This document shows, piece after piece, positions 54,559 through 63,786 of a stretch of DNA of 64,000 bases. The stretch covers positions 124,001 to 188,000 of the forward strand of contig NZ_JALIFP010000002.1 in assembly GCF_022867885.1 (NCBI RefSeq), in the 5' to 3' direction. Within the stretch, counting starts at the first letter, position 1. Every line of letters begins with the position of its first letter. Made by a program: the position numbers and the translations under genes. Source of the stretch: Lederbergia sp. NSJ-179. Its GTDB lineage: Bacteria > Bacillota > Bacilli > Bacillales > Bacillaceae_C. The notes beneath the pieces were generated by a model. That model was not told the DNA's origin, did not search any database, and worked only from the letters and a program-made list of their open reading frames with translations.

Positions 54559-54722
54559 CCTTTTCTCTCCTTGCCTAACAAAAAAGTTTACACATATCTT
54601 TATTTTATCATATTTTCTTAGGAAAACGGTTCCGATTTTAAGAATGGGTTTCCTATTTTCGTAAGAATGATAGAGCAGAAATGGCTAAAATAAATGTATG
54701 ACAGGAAAAGGAAGGGATATCT
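54559..54722. promoter_or_regulatory. Divergent control region between AraC gene and oxidoreductase operon
   Basis: The gap holds the promoters for both directions. GGAAAACGGTTCC (54621-54633) is a near-palindrome that matches the cre consensus at about 11 of 14 positions. No clear AraC direct repeats could be fixed by eye. Confidence 0.35.
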
Positions 54723-55874
54723 ATGCAGCATAATATTGGAATCATTATGAACGGAGTAACGGGAAGGATGGGAACGAATCAACATTTAATTCGTTCGATT
54801 GTAGCGATTAGGGAGCAAGGTGGCGTCCAATTACCAAATGGTGATACCATTATGCCTGATCCAATTTTGGTTGGCCGTAATGAAGAAAAATTAAAAGCGC
54901 TTGCTGAAAAATATGCGATCAATCGTTGTTGGAGTACGGATCTTGATGCTTGTCTTGCTAATAAAGAAGATACAATCTATTTCGATGCACAGACAACGGT
55001 CCGTCGTGCGGATAGTATAAAAAAGGCGATTGCAGCAGGGAAGCATATTTATTGTGAGAAGCCAACAGCGACCAGCTTAGAGGGATCACTCGAATTGGCA
55101 AAGCTTGCGAAAGAAGCGGGCGTCAAAAATGGGGTTGTTCAAGATAAGCTATTTTTACCAGGCTTGCTGAAATTGAAAAGATTAATTGATTCAGGGTTTT
55201 TCGGAAAAATTTTATCTGTGCGCATGGAATTTGGTTATTGGGTATTTGAAGGAGATTGGCAAGAAGCTCAGCGCCCATCTTGGAACTATCGAAAAGAAGA
55301 TGGCGGTGGAATGGTTGTTGATATGTTTGCCCATTGGCGCTATGTCCTCGATAATTTGTTTGGAAATGTAACAGCCGTATCTGCTTATGCGACAACACAT
55401 ATCCCAAAAAGAATCGATGAAGAAGGAAAGGAATACGAATGTACGGCGGATGATGCTGCCTATGCGACCTTTGAACTTGAAGGGGGCATCATTGCACAAG
55501 TCAATTCTTCTTGGGCCGTAAGAGTAAATCGTGATGATTTACTAACCATCCAAGTGGACGGGACAGAAGGAAGTGCGGTTGCTGGATTACGAGATTGTAA
55601 GACACAACATCGTGCCAATACGCCAAAACCAGTATGGAACCCAGATATTGAAAATCCATTTCATTTTACTGAACAATGGGTGGAAGTGCCAGATAATCAA
55701 GAATTCGAAAATGCTTTTAAAATTCAATGGGAGCAATTTTTGAAACATGTTGTGGTGGATGAAGTATTCCCATGGGATTTATTAGAGGGAGCGAAAGGAA
55801 CACAATTATCGGATCTTGGTCTAAAATCCTCGGAAGAACGACGCTGGATTGAAGTTCCAGAACTGACGATTTAA
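54723..55874 (+). CDS. Gfo/Idh/MocA-family oxidoreductase
   Basis: A 383-residue NAD(P)-dependent dehydrogenase. The Rossmann part starts IIMNGVTGRMGTNQHLIRSI (a GxTGRMG loop) and contains CEKPTATSLEGSLELAKLA, where the lysine is the usual catalytic Lys of EKP. The C-terminal sheet domain has ADDAAYATFELEGGIIAQV. Members oxidise sugars, inositols or glycosides, often at C3 or C1. The 15-base gap to the next gene shows one operon. It stands first in a four-gene oxidative cassette; the substrate is unknown. Confidence 0.9.
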   Translation: MQHNIGIIMNGVTGRMGTNQHLIRSIVAIREQGGVQLPNGDTIMPDPILVGRNEEKLKALAEKYAINRCWSTDLDACLANKEDTIYFDAQTTVRRADSIKKAIAAGKHIYCEKPTATSLEGSLELAKLAKEAGVKNGVVQDKLFLPGLLKLKRLIDSGFFGKILSVRMEFGYWVFEGDWQEAQRPSWNYRKEDGGGMVVDMFAHWRYVLDNLFGNVTAVSAYATTHIPKRIDEEGKEYECTADDAAYATFELEGGIIAQVNSSWAVRVNRDDLLTIQVDGTEGSAVAGLRDCKTQHRANTPKPVWNPDIENPFHFTEQWVEVPDNQEFENAFKIQWEQFLKHVVVDEVFPWDLLEGAKGTQLSDLGLKSSEERRWIEVPELTI

Positions 55875-55888
55875 GGGAGGAAAGATAG

Positions 55889-57049
55889 ATGGTTTCATTG
55901 CAATTACCAACAGCCGATCGATCTTTATACACGTATAAACCTCATTTGGATACGTCCTTCGATATTCCAAATAAACCGTTTCAAAGCAGGGTCGCCTTTT
56001 CTGCAGCGCATGTTGTCTGTGATCCATTGGCTAATACAGATCCACTCCATCATGCTCAAATTGATTGGGAGGGTACATTGGCCTATCGACGTCATCTTTG
56101 GTCATTGGGATTAGGTGTAGCTGAAGCAATGGACACAGCTCAAAGAGGTATGGGACTAAACTGGGAAATGGCAAAAGAGCTTATTTTAAGGTCGGTGGCT
56201 GAAGCAAATGCCGTTCATGGACGCATCGCCTGTGGAGCGGGGACGGATCATTTATTGCCCGGGAAAGAAGTGACAGTGGAAGACTGTATCCATGCTTATG
56301 AAGAACAATGTGAATTTGTGGAAAGAGCCGGGGGCCAAATTATATTGATGGCAAGCCGTGCTCTTGCCACTGCGGCAAAAGGTCCTGAAGATTATAAACG
56401 AGTTTATGATCATATTTTAAAACGAGTTTCCAAACCAGTCATTTTACATTGGCTTGGGGATATGTTTGATCCTGCTTTGGCTGGTTATTGGGGCCATTCG
56501 GATTTGGATCAAGCGATGGATGTCGTTTTAGGGATTATCAAAGAAAACGCGGAAAAGATAGATGGCATTAAAATTTCTTTATTAGATGAGGAAAAGGAAA
56601 TAAAGATGAGACGCCAGCTTCCCGATGGAGTAAGGATGTATACGGGGGATGATTTTAATTATGCCCGTCTTATTCAAGGGGATGAATTCGGTTATAGTGA
56701 CGCATTATTAGGTATTTTTGATGCGATTGCCCCTGCTGCTTCTGCTGCTTTACATGCTTTGGATGAAGGAGACTTACAAACCTATCATCAACTTTTAGAA
56801 AAAACGGTCCCTTTATCTCGCCATATTTTCCAGGCGCCGACTTATGCCTATAAAACAGGTATTGTGTTTATGGCTTATTTAAATGGGCATCAATCCCATT
56901 TCCGAATGATTGGTGGAGCTGAGGGATCCAGATCATTGATTCACTTATCTGAACTTTTTGTGTTAGCTGATCAGGCTGGTTTGCTTTCAGATCCTGAACT
57001 TGCTGTGAAACGAATGAAACTCGTAACAGAATTGGCCGGAATCGTTTAG
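55889..57049 (+). CDS. DUF993 protein, aldolase/dihydrodipicolinate synthase-like TIM barrel
   Basis: A 386-residue protein of DUF993, distant from the DapA/NAL aldolase superfamily. RIACGAGTDHL takes the place of the GTGS-type block, VSKPVILHWLGDMFDP that of the PVILYN block, and Lys228 in IDGIKISLL corresponds to the Schiff-base lysine (GIKEA) of DapA. That points to retro-aldol or related cleavage through an imine, which is an inference. It is always (in my knowledge) near Gfo/Idh and AP2Ec genes, as here. Confidence 0.82.
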   Translation: MVSLQLPTADRSLYTYKPHLDTSFDIPNKPFQSRVAFSAAHVVCDPLANTDPLHHAQIDWEGTLAYRRHLWSLGLGVAEAMDTAQRGMGLNWEMAKELILRSVAEANAVHGRIACGAGTDHLLPGKEVTVEDCIHAYEEQCEFVERAGGQIILMASRALATAAKGPEDYKRVYDHILKRVSKPVILHWLGDMFDPALAGYWGHSDLDQAMDVVLGIIKENAEKIDGIKISLLDEEKEIKMRRQLPDGVRMYTGDDFNYARLIQGDEFGYSDALLGIFDAIAPAASAALHALDEGDLQTYHQLLEKTVPLSRHIFQAPTYAYKTGIVFMAYLNGHQSHFRMIGGAEGSRSLIHLSELFVLADQAGLLSDPELAVKRMKLVTELAGIV

Positions 57050-57059
57050 GAGGAAAACT

Positions 57060-57881
57060 ATGAGTTCTTTACAAACTATCGAAAAATTAAGCTTAAATCA
57101 AATTACAACAGACCGATTGAGTTTACAGGAGGCCGTTGAAGTCTGTGTACGTGCTGACGTCCCCTGGATTGCCTTATGGCGTCATAAAATTGAAGAAATC
57201 GGCTTGAAAGAGGGTAAAAGAATCATTCGTGACGCTGGGGTTAAGGTTTCGAGTATTTGCCGGGGAGGAATGTTTCCGGCAGCAACGAAGCTTGAGCGTC
57301 AAAAGAGAATCGATGATAACCGACGTGCGGTGGATGAGGCAGCAGAATTGGGAACGGATGTGTTAGTTTTAGTCTGTGGTCCTGCTCCTGACAAAGATTT
57401 AATAGCTGCACGTGAAATGGTTGCTGATGGGATTGAACAACTTGTCCCTTATGCAAAGGAGCGGGGTGTGAAGTTAGGCATTGAACCTCTTCATCCGATG
57501 TATGCTGGGGAAAGATCTGTGATTGTTTCTTTGGCCCATGCAAACGATCTAGCTGAAAAATATTCACCAGATGAAGTTGGGGTTATTGTCGATGTGTTCC
57601 ATGTATGGTGGGATCCTGCCCTATTTCAACAAATTTCACGGGCGCAAGGTAGAATTCTAGGTTATCATGTTTCTGATTGGCTTGTTCCAACTCCTGATTT
57701 ATTAATGGGACGAGGGATGATGGGAGACGGTGTGATTGATCTTCGTCCGATTCGATTAGCGGTAGAAAAGGCTGGGTATACAGGTCCGATTGAAGTGGAA
57801 ATTTTTAATCAAAAAATTTGGGATATGCCAGGTGACGATGTGTTGGCTTTAATGAAAGAACGATATTTGCAATATGTGTAA
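57060..57881 (+). CDS. Sugar phosphate isomerase/epimerase-like protein (AP2Ec TIM barrel)
   Basis: A 273-residue TIM barrel. Metal ligands are probably the glutamate in LGIEPLHPMY, Asp and His in IVDVFHVWWDP, the histidine in GYHVSDW and the late glutamate in PIEVEIFNQ. It is ten bases after the DUF993 gene and certainly in its operon. AP2Ec proteins paired with Gfo/Idh enzymes are known to isomerise, dehydrate or beta-eliminate keto-sugars. GGAGGAAA lies before ATG 57060. Confidence 0.88.
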   Translation: MSSLQTIEKLSLNQITTDRLSLQEAVEVCVRADVPWIALWRHKIEEIGLKEGKRIIRDAGVKVSSICRGGMFPAATKLERQKRIDDNRRAVDEAAELGTDVLVLVCGPAPDKDLIAAREMVADGIEQLVPYAKERGVKLGIEPLHPMYAGERSVIVSLAHANDLAEKYSPDEVGVIVDVFHVWWDPALFQQISRAQGRILGYHVSDWLVPTPDLLMGRGMMGDGVIDLRPIRLAVEKAGYTGPIEVEIFNQKIWDMPGDDVLALMKERYLQYV

Positions 57882-57947
57882 AGGTTTTGGGAATGAGGGG
57901 AAAAATCCCTTTCTCCCTATTTCCTATGAGGAGAGGAAGAGGATAAA

Positions 57948-58931
57948 ATGCTACAGGGAATATTTATTTTAGATGATGTTGATCTCATCTACGGCAGTAC
58001 ATATGAAGAGATAAAGAACTATGTCCATATTTATGCCCCACCACAAACAAGGGAGACGATCCGAGAAAATCTGTCGCTTCTAGAAAAGGCGGATGTCATT
58101 TTTTCAGGCTGGGGCGGTCCGCTTTTAGATGAGAAATTTCTATCAGCCGCTCCCAATTTAAAAGCGATCTTTTATGGCGCTGGAACGATTAAATACATGG
58201 TAACGGATGAATTTTGGAAGCGAGATATAAAGATAACAAGTGCCTATGCAGCAAATGCAGTTCCCGTTGTAGAGTATGCACTCTCCCAAATTCTTTTTTC
58301 ACTAAAACGCGGCTGGCATTATGTCTTGCAAACGAAGAAAATGAAAAGATATGGTAAAAAAACGGAAGTGCCAGGAGGGTATGGCTCAACTGTTGGGCTT
58401 GTTTCATTAGGAATGATCGGGAAAAAGATGTGTGAAAAACTAAATCAATTTGATCTTCACCTGATTGCTTATGATCCATATGTATCTCAAAAAGAGGCTG
58501 AACAACTAAATGTGGAACAATGTAGTTTAGAAGAACTTTTCAGGCGGGCTGATGTGGTCTCTTTGCATACACCATGGCTAAAAGAAACAGCGGGATTGAT
58601 TACGGGACAACATTTCGCTTCCATGAAAGAAAATGCCACTTTTATTAACACGTCCCGGGGGGCCATCGTTCGAGAAAATGAGATGATAGAGGTACTAAAG
58701 AAGCGTTCTGATCTTTATGCCATTTTAGATGTGACCTACCCTGAACCTCCTGTAGAAGGGTCACCGCTTTATGAAATGGATAATGTGATCCTTACCCCGC
58801 ATATTGGCGGTTCTATGTCAAAGGAATGTCAGCGGATGGGAGCATATATGTTAGAAGAATTAAAACGTTATCTCAATGGTGAAGAATTGAAATGGGAAAT
58901 TACAGAGGAAAAATCAAAAACAATGGCGTAA
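57948..58931 (+). CDS. D-isomer-specific 2-hydroxyacid dehydrogenase
   Basis: A 327-residue NAD-dependent dehydrogenase. The nucleotide-binding turn is STVGLVSLGMIGKKM; INTSRGAIVRENEM holds the substrate-binding Arg, DVTYPEPPVEGSPLY the catalytic Glu area, and LTPHIGGSMSKE the catalytic His. Members reduce or oxidise 2-keto/hydroxy acids such as hydroxypyruvate or glyoxylate. It is the last gene of the cassette and a terminator follows. GAGGAGAGGAAGAGG lies before ATG 57948. Confidence 0.9.
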   Translation: MLQGIFILDDVDLIYGSTYEEIKNYVHIYAPPQTRETIRENLSLLEKADVIFSGWGGPLLDEKFLSAAPNLKAIFYGAGTIKYMVTDEFWKRDIKITSAYAANAVPVVEYALSQILFSLKRGWHYVLQTKKMKRYGKKTEVPGGYGSTVGLVSLGMIGKKMCEKLNQFDLHLIAYDPYVSQKEAEQLNVEQCSLEELFRRADVVSLHTPWLKETAGLITGQHFASMKENATFINTSRGAIVRENEMIEVLKKRSDLYAILDVTYPEPPVEGSPLYEMDNVILTPHIGGSMSKECQRMGAYMLEELKRYLNGEELKWEITEEKSKTMA

Positions 58932-58991
58932 AGGGAGACAGGGGATAATTAAATCAATGGAACACATAGCCTAGGGTAAATCTCTATAAAG

Positions 58992-59037
58992 GAATGACTC
59001 GTAAGTAAATGCCGACTTATGGGCCATTCTTTTTTGT
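58992..59037 (+). terminator. Terminator of the oxidative cassette
   Basis: An imperfect hairpin GAATGACTCGTAAGT with ACTTATGGGCCATTC, then TTTTTT. It closes the operon that starts at 54723. Confidence 0.7.
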
Positions 59038-59140
59038 AGTAAAAAAGAGAAATCATTCGACAAAATTCGACGTGTGTTAGCACTAAGTTAAAAAAAATCT
59101 TGATATTCTTCTAAAAAAAAGAGACAATGCAATAAAGTGA

Positions 59141-59338
59141 AACTTCATTCAGTGGGGTTTAGGACAGCAGGATGCAGGTCATGCAGACGAAAACATGTGG
59201 ACGTGTCTTAGTCGTCGTTCCTCTATTTCCCCCACTGAATGTTAGTTAAACGAATCGGGGATTTACTGGCAGTTGATCCCCCACCTACAATTCTTGTTTC
59301 CCCTCAAATTCTTGTAGTGGGGGGCTTACTGCCAGTTA
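59141..59338. repeat. Two-hairpin dispersed repeat element (about 200 bp)
   Basis: Hairpin 1: CATTCAGTGGGG (59146) with CCCCACTGAATG (59230-59241) around an inner loop with GGACAGCAGGATGCAGGTC. Hairpin 2: ACTGGCAGT (59265-59273) with ACTGCCAGT (59328-59336), extended by matching C- and G-runs and TACAA/TTGTA, in all about 30 bp. There is no ORF. I recognise this form from highly repeated non-coding elements of Bacillus genomes. It sits exactly at the right edge of the accessory island, just before the ysmB-type gene. Confidence 0.7.
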
Positions 59339-59372
59339 ATTCGGGATAAAAGGGTAGAGGGAGTTGTTTCGT

Positions 59373-59831
59373 GTGAGGATGGATCGTGAACTCCTGCGGC
59401 ATGATGAAGGGATGATTGCGGAGTTGGAAAGGGATCTCCGTTATATCTCTTGGATTATTAAGCAAAAAGGCCGCGTTATTTTAAAAGATTATTCTATTAC
59501 CCCGCCGCAATTTGTGGCGTTGCAATGGTTGGTGGAAAAAGGGGATCTGACCATTGGAGAATTATCGAATAAAATGTTTTTAGCATGTAGTACAACGACC
59601 GATTTAATTGATAGAATGGAAAAAAAAGAGTTGGTTATAAGGGTAAGAGATCCGAAAGATCGTCGCGTTGTGAGAATTCATTTATTGGAAAAAGGTGAAA
59701 AAATAATTGAAGAGGTTGTGCAAAAGCGACGAGAATATTTGCAAGAAGTGCTAACCGATTTTTCAGAAGATGATGTGGTGAAATTGAAAAAACATTTATC
59801 TCGGTTGCATCAGGATATGAGTGAAAAATAG
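59373..59831 (+). CDS. ysmB: MarR-family transcription regulator (YsmB-type)
   Basis: About 152 residues. The winged helix is LTIGELSNKMFLACSTTTDLIDRM with the wing RVRDPKDRRVVRIHLLEKG. MarR proteins act as ligand- or redox-sensitive repressors; targets of this one are not known. The frame opens at TTG 59364, but AGAGGGAG (59356-59363) is too close to it; GTG 59373, nine bases after the site, is better. The position directly before racE matches B. subtilis ysmB, marking the return of the conserved backbone. Confidence 0.85.
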   Translation: MRMDRELLRHDEGMIAELERDLRYISWIIKQKGRVILKDYSITPPQFVALQWLVEKGDLTIGELSNKMFLACSTTTDLIDRMEKKELVIRVRDPKDRRVVRIHLLEKGEKIIEEVVQKRREYLQEVLTDFSEDDVVKLKKHLSRLHQDMSEK

Positions 59832-59948
59832 AAAAGCAATAGTTGTTTAGGGAGTGTCTGGCGATACACTCTTGAGCGGCCTTTTGTCCTTTCAAGGGAG
59901 TCTTATGGCCTTTCATCTTAGCGACTAGATAGACAAGAGGCGGGAAAG

Positions 59949-60770
59949 TTGGAACAAGCAATAGGTGTAATTGATTCAGGTGTCGGCGGTTTAACCGTTG
60001 CGAAGGAAATTATGAGACAGATGCCCAATGAGGTCATCTATTATGTTGGTGATACAGCCCGTTGTCCATATGGACCTAGGCCAAAGGAGGAGGTCAGAAA
60101 ATTCACCCTACAAATGGCTGGGTTTTTAATGAAACAGCAGATTAAAATGCTTGTCATTGCTTGTAATACAGCGACAGCCGTTGTATTAGATGAACTTCGT
60201 GATGTGCTGAGCATACCAGTTATTGGTGTAATTGCTCCAGGGGCACGGGCTGCTTTAAAGGTAACTGAAAATGGCCGAATCGGCATTTTAGGAACAATTG
60301 GGACAATTAATAGTAAAGCGTATGTTCATGAATTGAAAATGATTAATCAGAAAACGCAAATCGTCCAATTGGCTTGCCCGAAATTTGTTCCACTTGTGGA
60401 GAGTTCTGAATATCATAGTTATGTTGCGAAAAAGGTTGTTGCCGAGACTTTGATCCCGCTTAAAGGGAGCGGGATTGATACGTTAGTGCTTGGCTGTACT
60501 CACTATCCTTTACTTGGCCCGTTAATCCAAGCGGAAATGGGGCCTCAAGTGAAGGTCATCAGCTCAGGAGAAGAAACAGCTCAAGAAGTGAGCACGATCC
60601 TTGATTTTCATGGTTGGCTTAACCCTTCTACTGAGACACCGGAACATCGTTTTTTTACCACAGGTTCAAAAGCCATTTTTAATCGAATTGCTTCAGATTG
60701 GTTGCAATCTAATAATTTACAGATCGAATTTGCCCGTCTTAAGGATCATGAATATATGGTAAAAAGATGA
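59949..60770 (+). CDS. racE: Glutamate racemase
   Basis: Makes D-glutamate for peptidoglycan and, in Bacillus, for gamma-polyglutamate. 273 residues. The catalytic cysteines are in [11 protein letters not shown] and [24 protein letters not shown] and [13 protein letters not shown] are the other fixed blocks. The start is TTG 59949. B. subtilis RacE has the same length and the same neighbours (ysmB before, gerM after). Confidence 0.96.
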   Translation: MEQAIGVIDSGVGGLTVAKEIMRQMPNEVIYYVGDTARCPYGPRPKEEVRKFTLQMAGFLMKQQIKMLVIACNTATAVVLDELRDVLSIPVIGVIAPGARAALKVTENGRIGILGTIGTINSKAYVHELKMINQKTQIVQLACPKFVPLVESSEYHSYVAKKVVAETLIPLKGSGIDTLVLGCTHYPLLGPLIQAEMGPQVKVISSGEETAQEVSTILDFHGWLNPSTETPEHRFFTTGSKAIFNRIASDWLQSNNLQIEFARLKDHEYMVKR

Positions 60771-60771
60771 C

Positions 60772-60797
60772 CAACAGCTCTTGTGGAGCTGTTGTTT
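60772..60797 (+). terminator. Hairpin after racE
   Basis: CAACAGCTC/GAGCTGTTG with a 5-base loop, and TTT after. It begins two bases after the racE stop; the T-run is short. Confidence 0.55.
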
Positions 60798-60923
60798 GCT
60801 GTGTTTAGCCATCTGTCTGAAGTCCATATTATTTTTTTCTCTTGAAAAATTTTGACAAGCCGGTCTATTCCTGAAAGATAGCTCGTATACATGAAGTACA
60901 AACTGTCTTAGGAGGGGTACGAA

Positions 60924-61991
60924 ATGTCAAAAAAGGCAAAATTGGCCTTTACGTTGGCTGGAGTTCTTACAGCAAGTATGGTCTTAACTGGCTGTGGTCT
61001 TTTCGGCAAAGATAAAGAGAGTGTAGATCCACCAGGCGAAATTACACATACGAAAGAAGGGGAAGAAGTAGAAAATTCTTCCGAAACAACAGCGGATGAA
61101 ACAGCAGAAGAAACAGCGGATATGGAAATGAGAGATCTTTACTTAGTAGACAAAAATGGGTATGTGGTTGCTCAATCGATCCCACTTCCCAAAACAAAAA
61201 GTGTAGCGAAACAGGTGCTTTCCTATTTAGTAACAGATGGGCCTATTTCGGAAAAAATTCCCAATGGGTTTAGAACCGTTATCCCAGCAGGAACTGAGGT
61301 TGATGTGGATATAAAGGATGGAGTAGCTGTTGTTGATTTTTCAGAAGAATTTTCTGATTATCAAGAAGCAGATGAAAAGAGTATTCTACAATCCGTTACT
61401 TGGACCCTGACCCAATTTGATTCGGTGGATTCAGTCGAATTAAGGGTGAATGGACATCCACTTACCGAGATGCCTGTTGGGAAAACACCGATTAGTGAGG
61501 AAGGGCTTACTCGTGCAGACGGAATCAATACAGATATGGCTAATGTGGCAGATATAACGAATACTCGACCTGTTACGGTCTATTATTTATCACAGGCAGA
61601 AGATGAACCGTATTATGTACCTGTGACAAAGCGGGTTTCCAATACAGAAACAAATGATGTGGCTGCTGTAATTAAACAATTAGTAGATGGTCCAGGTTTG
61701 CAAACGACGTTATCCACTGCATTATTCAATGATGTGAAATTAATGGATGAACCGAAAATAGAGGATGGCAATGTGGTTCTTAATTTCAATGAATCGATTC
61801 TCGAAAATAGTGACAGTAAAATGATTTCAGATACAACCCTGCGCTCTATTGTCCTTTCTTTAACAGAGCAAAAGGATATCAAAAGTGTTTCCATTTCGGT
61901 GGATGGAAATAGTGAAATCGTGAATGAAGATGGAGAATCCTTAACCGCTCCAGTCACTCGACCAGAAAAAGTAAATACAGCTAGTTTTTAA
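60924..61991 (+). CDS. gerM: Spore germination lipoprotein GerM
   Basis: A 355-residue lipoprotein with lipobox LTGCG near residue 24, an acidic threonine-rich linker (ETTADETAEETADME), then two GerMN domains (about 70-195 and 210-340): SVAKQVLSYLVTDGP and VAAVIKQLVDGPG open the two repeats, and VVDFSEEFS and VVLNFNESI are the matching strands. In B. subtilis GerM stabilises the forespore-engulfing SpoIIIA/SpoIIQ complex and is required for normal sporulation and germination. It has an AGGAGGGG ribosome site and a free-standing position as in B. subtilis. Confidence 0.93.
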   Translation: MSKKAKLAFTLAGVLTASMVLTGCGLFGKDKESVDPPGEITHTKEGEEVENSSETTADETAEETADMEMRDLYLVDKNGYVVAQSIPLPKTKSVAKQVLSYLVTDGPISEKIPNGFRTVIPAGTEVDVDIKDGVAVVDFSEEFSDYQEADEKSILQSVTWTLTQFDSVDSVELRVNGHPLTEMPVGKTPISEEGLTRADGINTDMANVADITNTRPVTVYYLSQAEDEPYYVPVTKRVSNTETNDVAAVIKQLVDGPGLQTTLSTALFNDVKLMDEPKIEDGNVVLNFNESILENSDSKMISDTTLRSIVLSLTEQKDIKSVSISVDGNSEIVNEDGESLTAPVTRPEKVNTASF

Positions 61992-62094
61992 ATGGCGAAA
62001 TTTGATATACTATATAATAATTAAGGGGCTGGCAGGATGCCGCCTCTTGTATTATTTTCATTAGAAATCAGTGTTTATAAGGAGGAATCGTCGT

Positions 62095-62850
62095 TTGCGC
62101 TCTGATGATCGAGGATTATTAGAATTAAGAAACGTACATATTGAAAATCACTATTTAAAACACCCTGAAGGATCTGTCTTAATAACAGTTGGAAATACAA
62201 AGGTTATTTGTGCAGCAAGTATTGAGGAACGGGTTCCCCCTTTTCTTAGAGGAACAGGTAAGGGTTGGATTACCGCCGAATACGCGATGTTACCCCGTGC
62301 AACGGAAACAAGAAACATTCGTGAATCTTCTAAAGGAAAGGTATCAGGAAGAACAATGGAAATTCAACGATTGATTGGACGTTCCTTACGTTCTGTTGTT
62401 GATTTAGAAACGATTGGTGAAAGAACGATCTGGGTTGATTGTGATGTGATTCAAGCAGATGGTGGGACAAGAACAGCTTCGATAACCGGTGCCTTTGTTG
62501 CAGTCGCGATGGCTCTTCACAAAATCTCTATGGAGAAAAAATGGCCCAAATTCCCACTTCAAAACTTTCTCGCCGCTACAAGCGTTGGAATAAGTCATTC
62601 TGATGAGGTGATCTTAGACTTGGATTATCAAGAAGACAGCCAAGCCAAAGTGGATATGAATATTGTCATGCTTGGAAATGGTGAATTTGTTGAATTACAA
62701 GGAACAGGGGAGGAGGCAACATTTTCTCCTATGCAGCTTCAAGAAATGATTGAAGCTGCTTCAAAGGGTATTAAGGAGCTAATGGAACTTCAACGAACAG
62801 CTCTTGGAGAAGTCGCAACTATGATTGATCAAGTGGTGAAAAAACAATGA
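62095..62850 (+). CDS. rph: Ribonuclease PH
   Basis: A phosphate-dependent 3' exonuclease that trims tRNA precursors. 251 residues with [60 protein letters not shown] and [12 protein letters not shown], all conserved in RNase PH. The frame runs back to 62071, but AAGGAGG (62079-62085) lies nine bases before TTG 62095, which gives the family's normal short N-terminus. Its stop overlaps the next start by four bases. Confidence 0.96.
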   Translation: MRSDDRGLLELRNVHIENHYLKHPEGSVLITVGNTKVICAASIEERVPPFLRGTGKGWITAEYAMLPRATETRNIRESSKGKVSGRTMEIQRLIGRSLRSVVDLETIGERTIWVDCDVIQADGGTRTASITGAFVAVAMALHKISMEKKWPKFPLQNFLAATSVGISHSDEVILDLDYQEDSQAKVDMNIVMLGNGEFVELQGTGEEATFSPMQLQEMIEAASKGIKELMELQRTALGEVATMIDQVVKKQ

Positions 62851-63455
62851 TGATGAAACAAGTAATGATTGCAACAAAAAATAAAGGAAAAGCAACCGAA
62901 TTTGAAGCACTCTTTTCCCCGTATGGAATCAAGGTATTAACCTTATTAGATATAGAGGCTTATCCTGATATCGCAGAAACAGGGGAGACTTTTGCGGAGA
63001 ATGCGACGATTAAAGCCGAGACCCTATCCAAGGAATTGAATGCGATGGTCATAGCAGATGATTCAGGATTGATTGTCGATGAGTTGGATGGAGCACCTGG
63101 CATTTATTCGGCGAGATATGCGGGGGAAGAGAAAAATGATGAAGCCAATATGGATAAATTGCTACATGAAATGAGAGATGTACCTGATCATAAGAGAACG
63201 GCGCGCTTTTACTGTGCTCTTGCCTTCGCTAGGCCCAAAAAAGAAACCATAATCGCCACCGGAAAATGCGAAGGGAAGATTTTGACTGAAAGACTTGGTG
63301 CAAATGGATTTGGTTATGATCCGATATTTTATGTAACAGCAGTCGGAAAATCAATGGCTGAATTAACGAGTGAAGAAAAAAATCAAATCAGTCATCGATC
63401 CGAGGCTTTAAAAAATTTAGCCACTATAATGGATAAACTCTTTCAGGAAGGGTAA
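62847..63455 (+). CDS. rdgB: XTP/dITP pyrophosphatase (RdgB/HAM1 family)
   Basis: Removes inosine, xanthosine and other wrong purine triphosphates. 202 residues; [16 protein letters not shown] holds the nucleotide-binding Asn-Lys pair, [15 protein letters not shown] and [23 protein letters not shown] hold the metal and base sites, and [14 protein letters not shown] is near the end. This is ysnA in B. subtilis, with the same overlap to rph. Three methionine codons open the frame; ATG 62847 is coupled to the rph stop. Confidence 0.95.
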   Translation: MMMKQVMIATKNKGKATEFEALFSPYGIKVLTLLDIEAYPDIAETGETFAENATIKAETLSKELNAMVIADDSGLIVDELDGAPGIYSARYAGEEKNDEANMDKLLHEMRDVPDHKRTARFYCALAFARPKKETIIATGKCEGKILTERLGANGFGYDPIFYVTAVGKSMAELTSEEKNQISHRSEALKNLATIMDKLFQEG

Positions 63456-63483
63456 GATGTTCTACATCTTACCCTTCTTTATA
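63448..63483 (+). terminator. Terminator overlapping the rdgB stop codon
   Basis: A perfect 13-bp stem AAGGGTAAGATGT/ACATCTTACCCTT with a 3-base loop. The left arm contains the rdgB stop codon and CTTTATATTCTTT follows. Confidence 0.8.
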
Positions 63484-63575
63484 TTCTTTATAACCTAAAA
63501 TGATATATCATTATATCCCTTTTTAAAAAGTGTATAATTCGTTGTTTTTCTACATATATTTCATAAAAATAGTTC
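63456..63575. other. AT-rich non-coding stretch
   Basis: After the terminator no gene is seen up to 63787; the only strong signal is the promoter at 63576. Confidence 0.35.
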
Positions 63576-63614
63576 TTGACATATATAGTAGTACTGGTTA
63601 TATTTGACATAACC
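63576..63614 (+). promoter_or_regulatory. Promoter with palindromic operator for the last gene
   Basis: TTGACA and TATATT with a 17-base spacer (63576-63604). GGTTAT (63596-63601) and ATAACC (63609-63614) form a palindrome across the -10 region, a good place for a repressor. Confidence 0.6.
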
Positions 63615-63786
63615 TCTAGTTTTACTTTTTTGAAATTGTAGAATAATAACTGATTTATGTAGGGGCATAAACAGATAGGGGGTGGTTCAGAAATAGGAGC
63701 TCTTTCGAGAACGGGTAGGTGGGGTCTATCTTATCATGTGTTATAGTCTTGGAATGTTGAAAAGTCGATATTTGGAGGGGGAAAAT

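Noticed and set aside
9376-59372. Integrative element or prophage
   Set aside because: No integrase, excisionase, relaxase, phage structural gene, tRNA or attachment-site duplication was found in the stretch.
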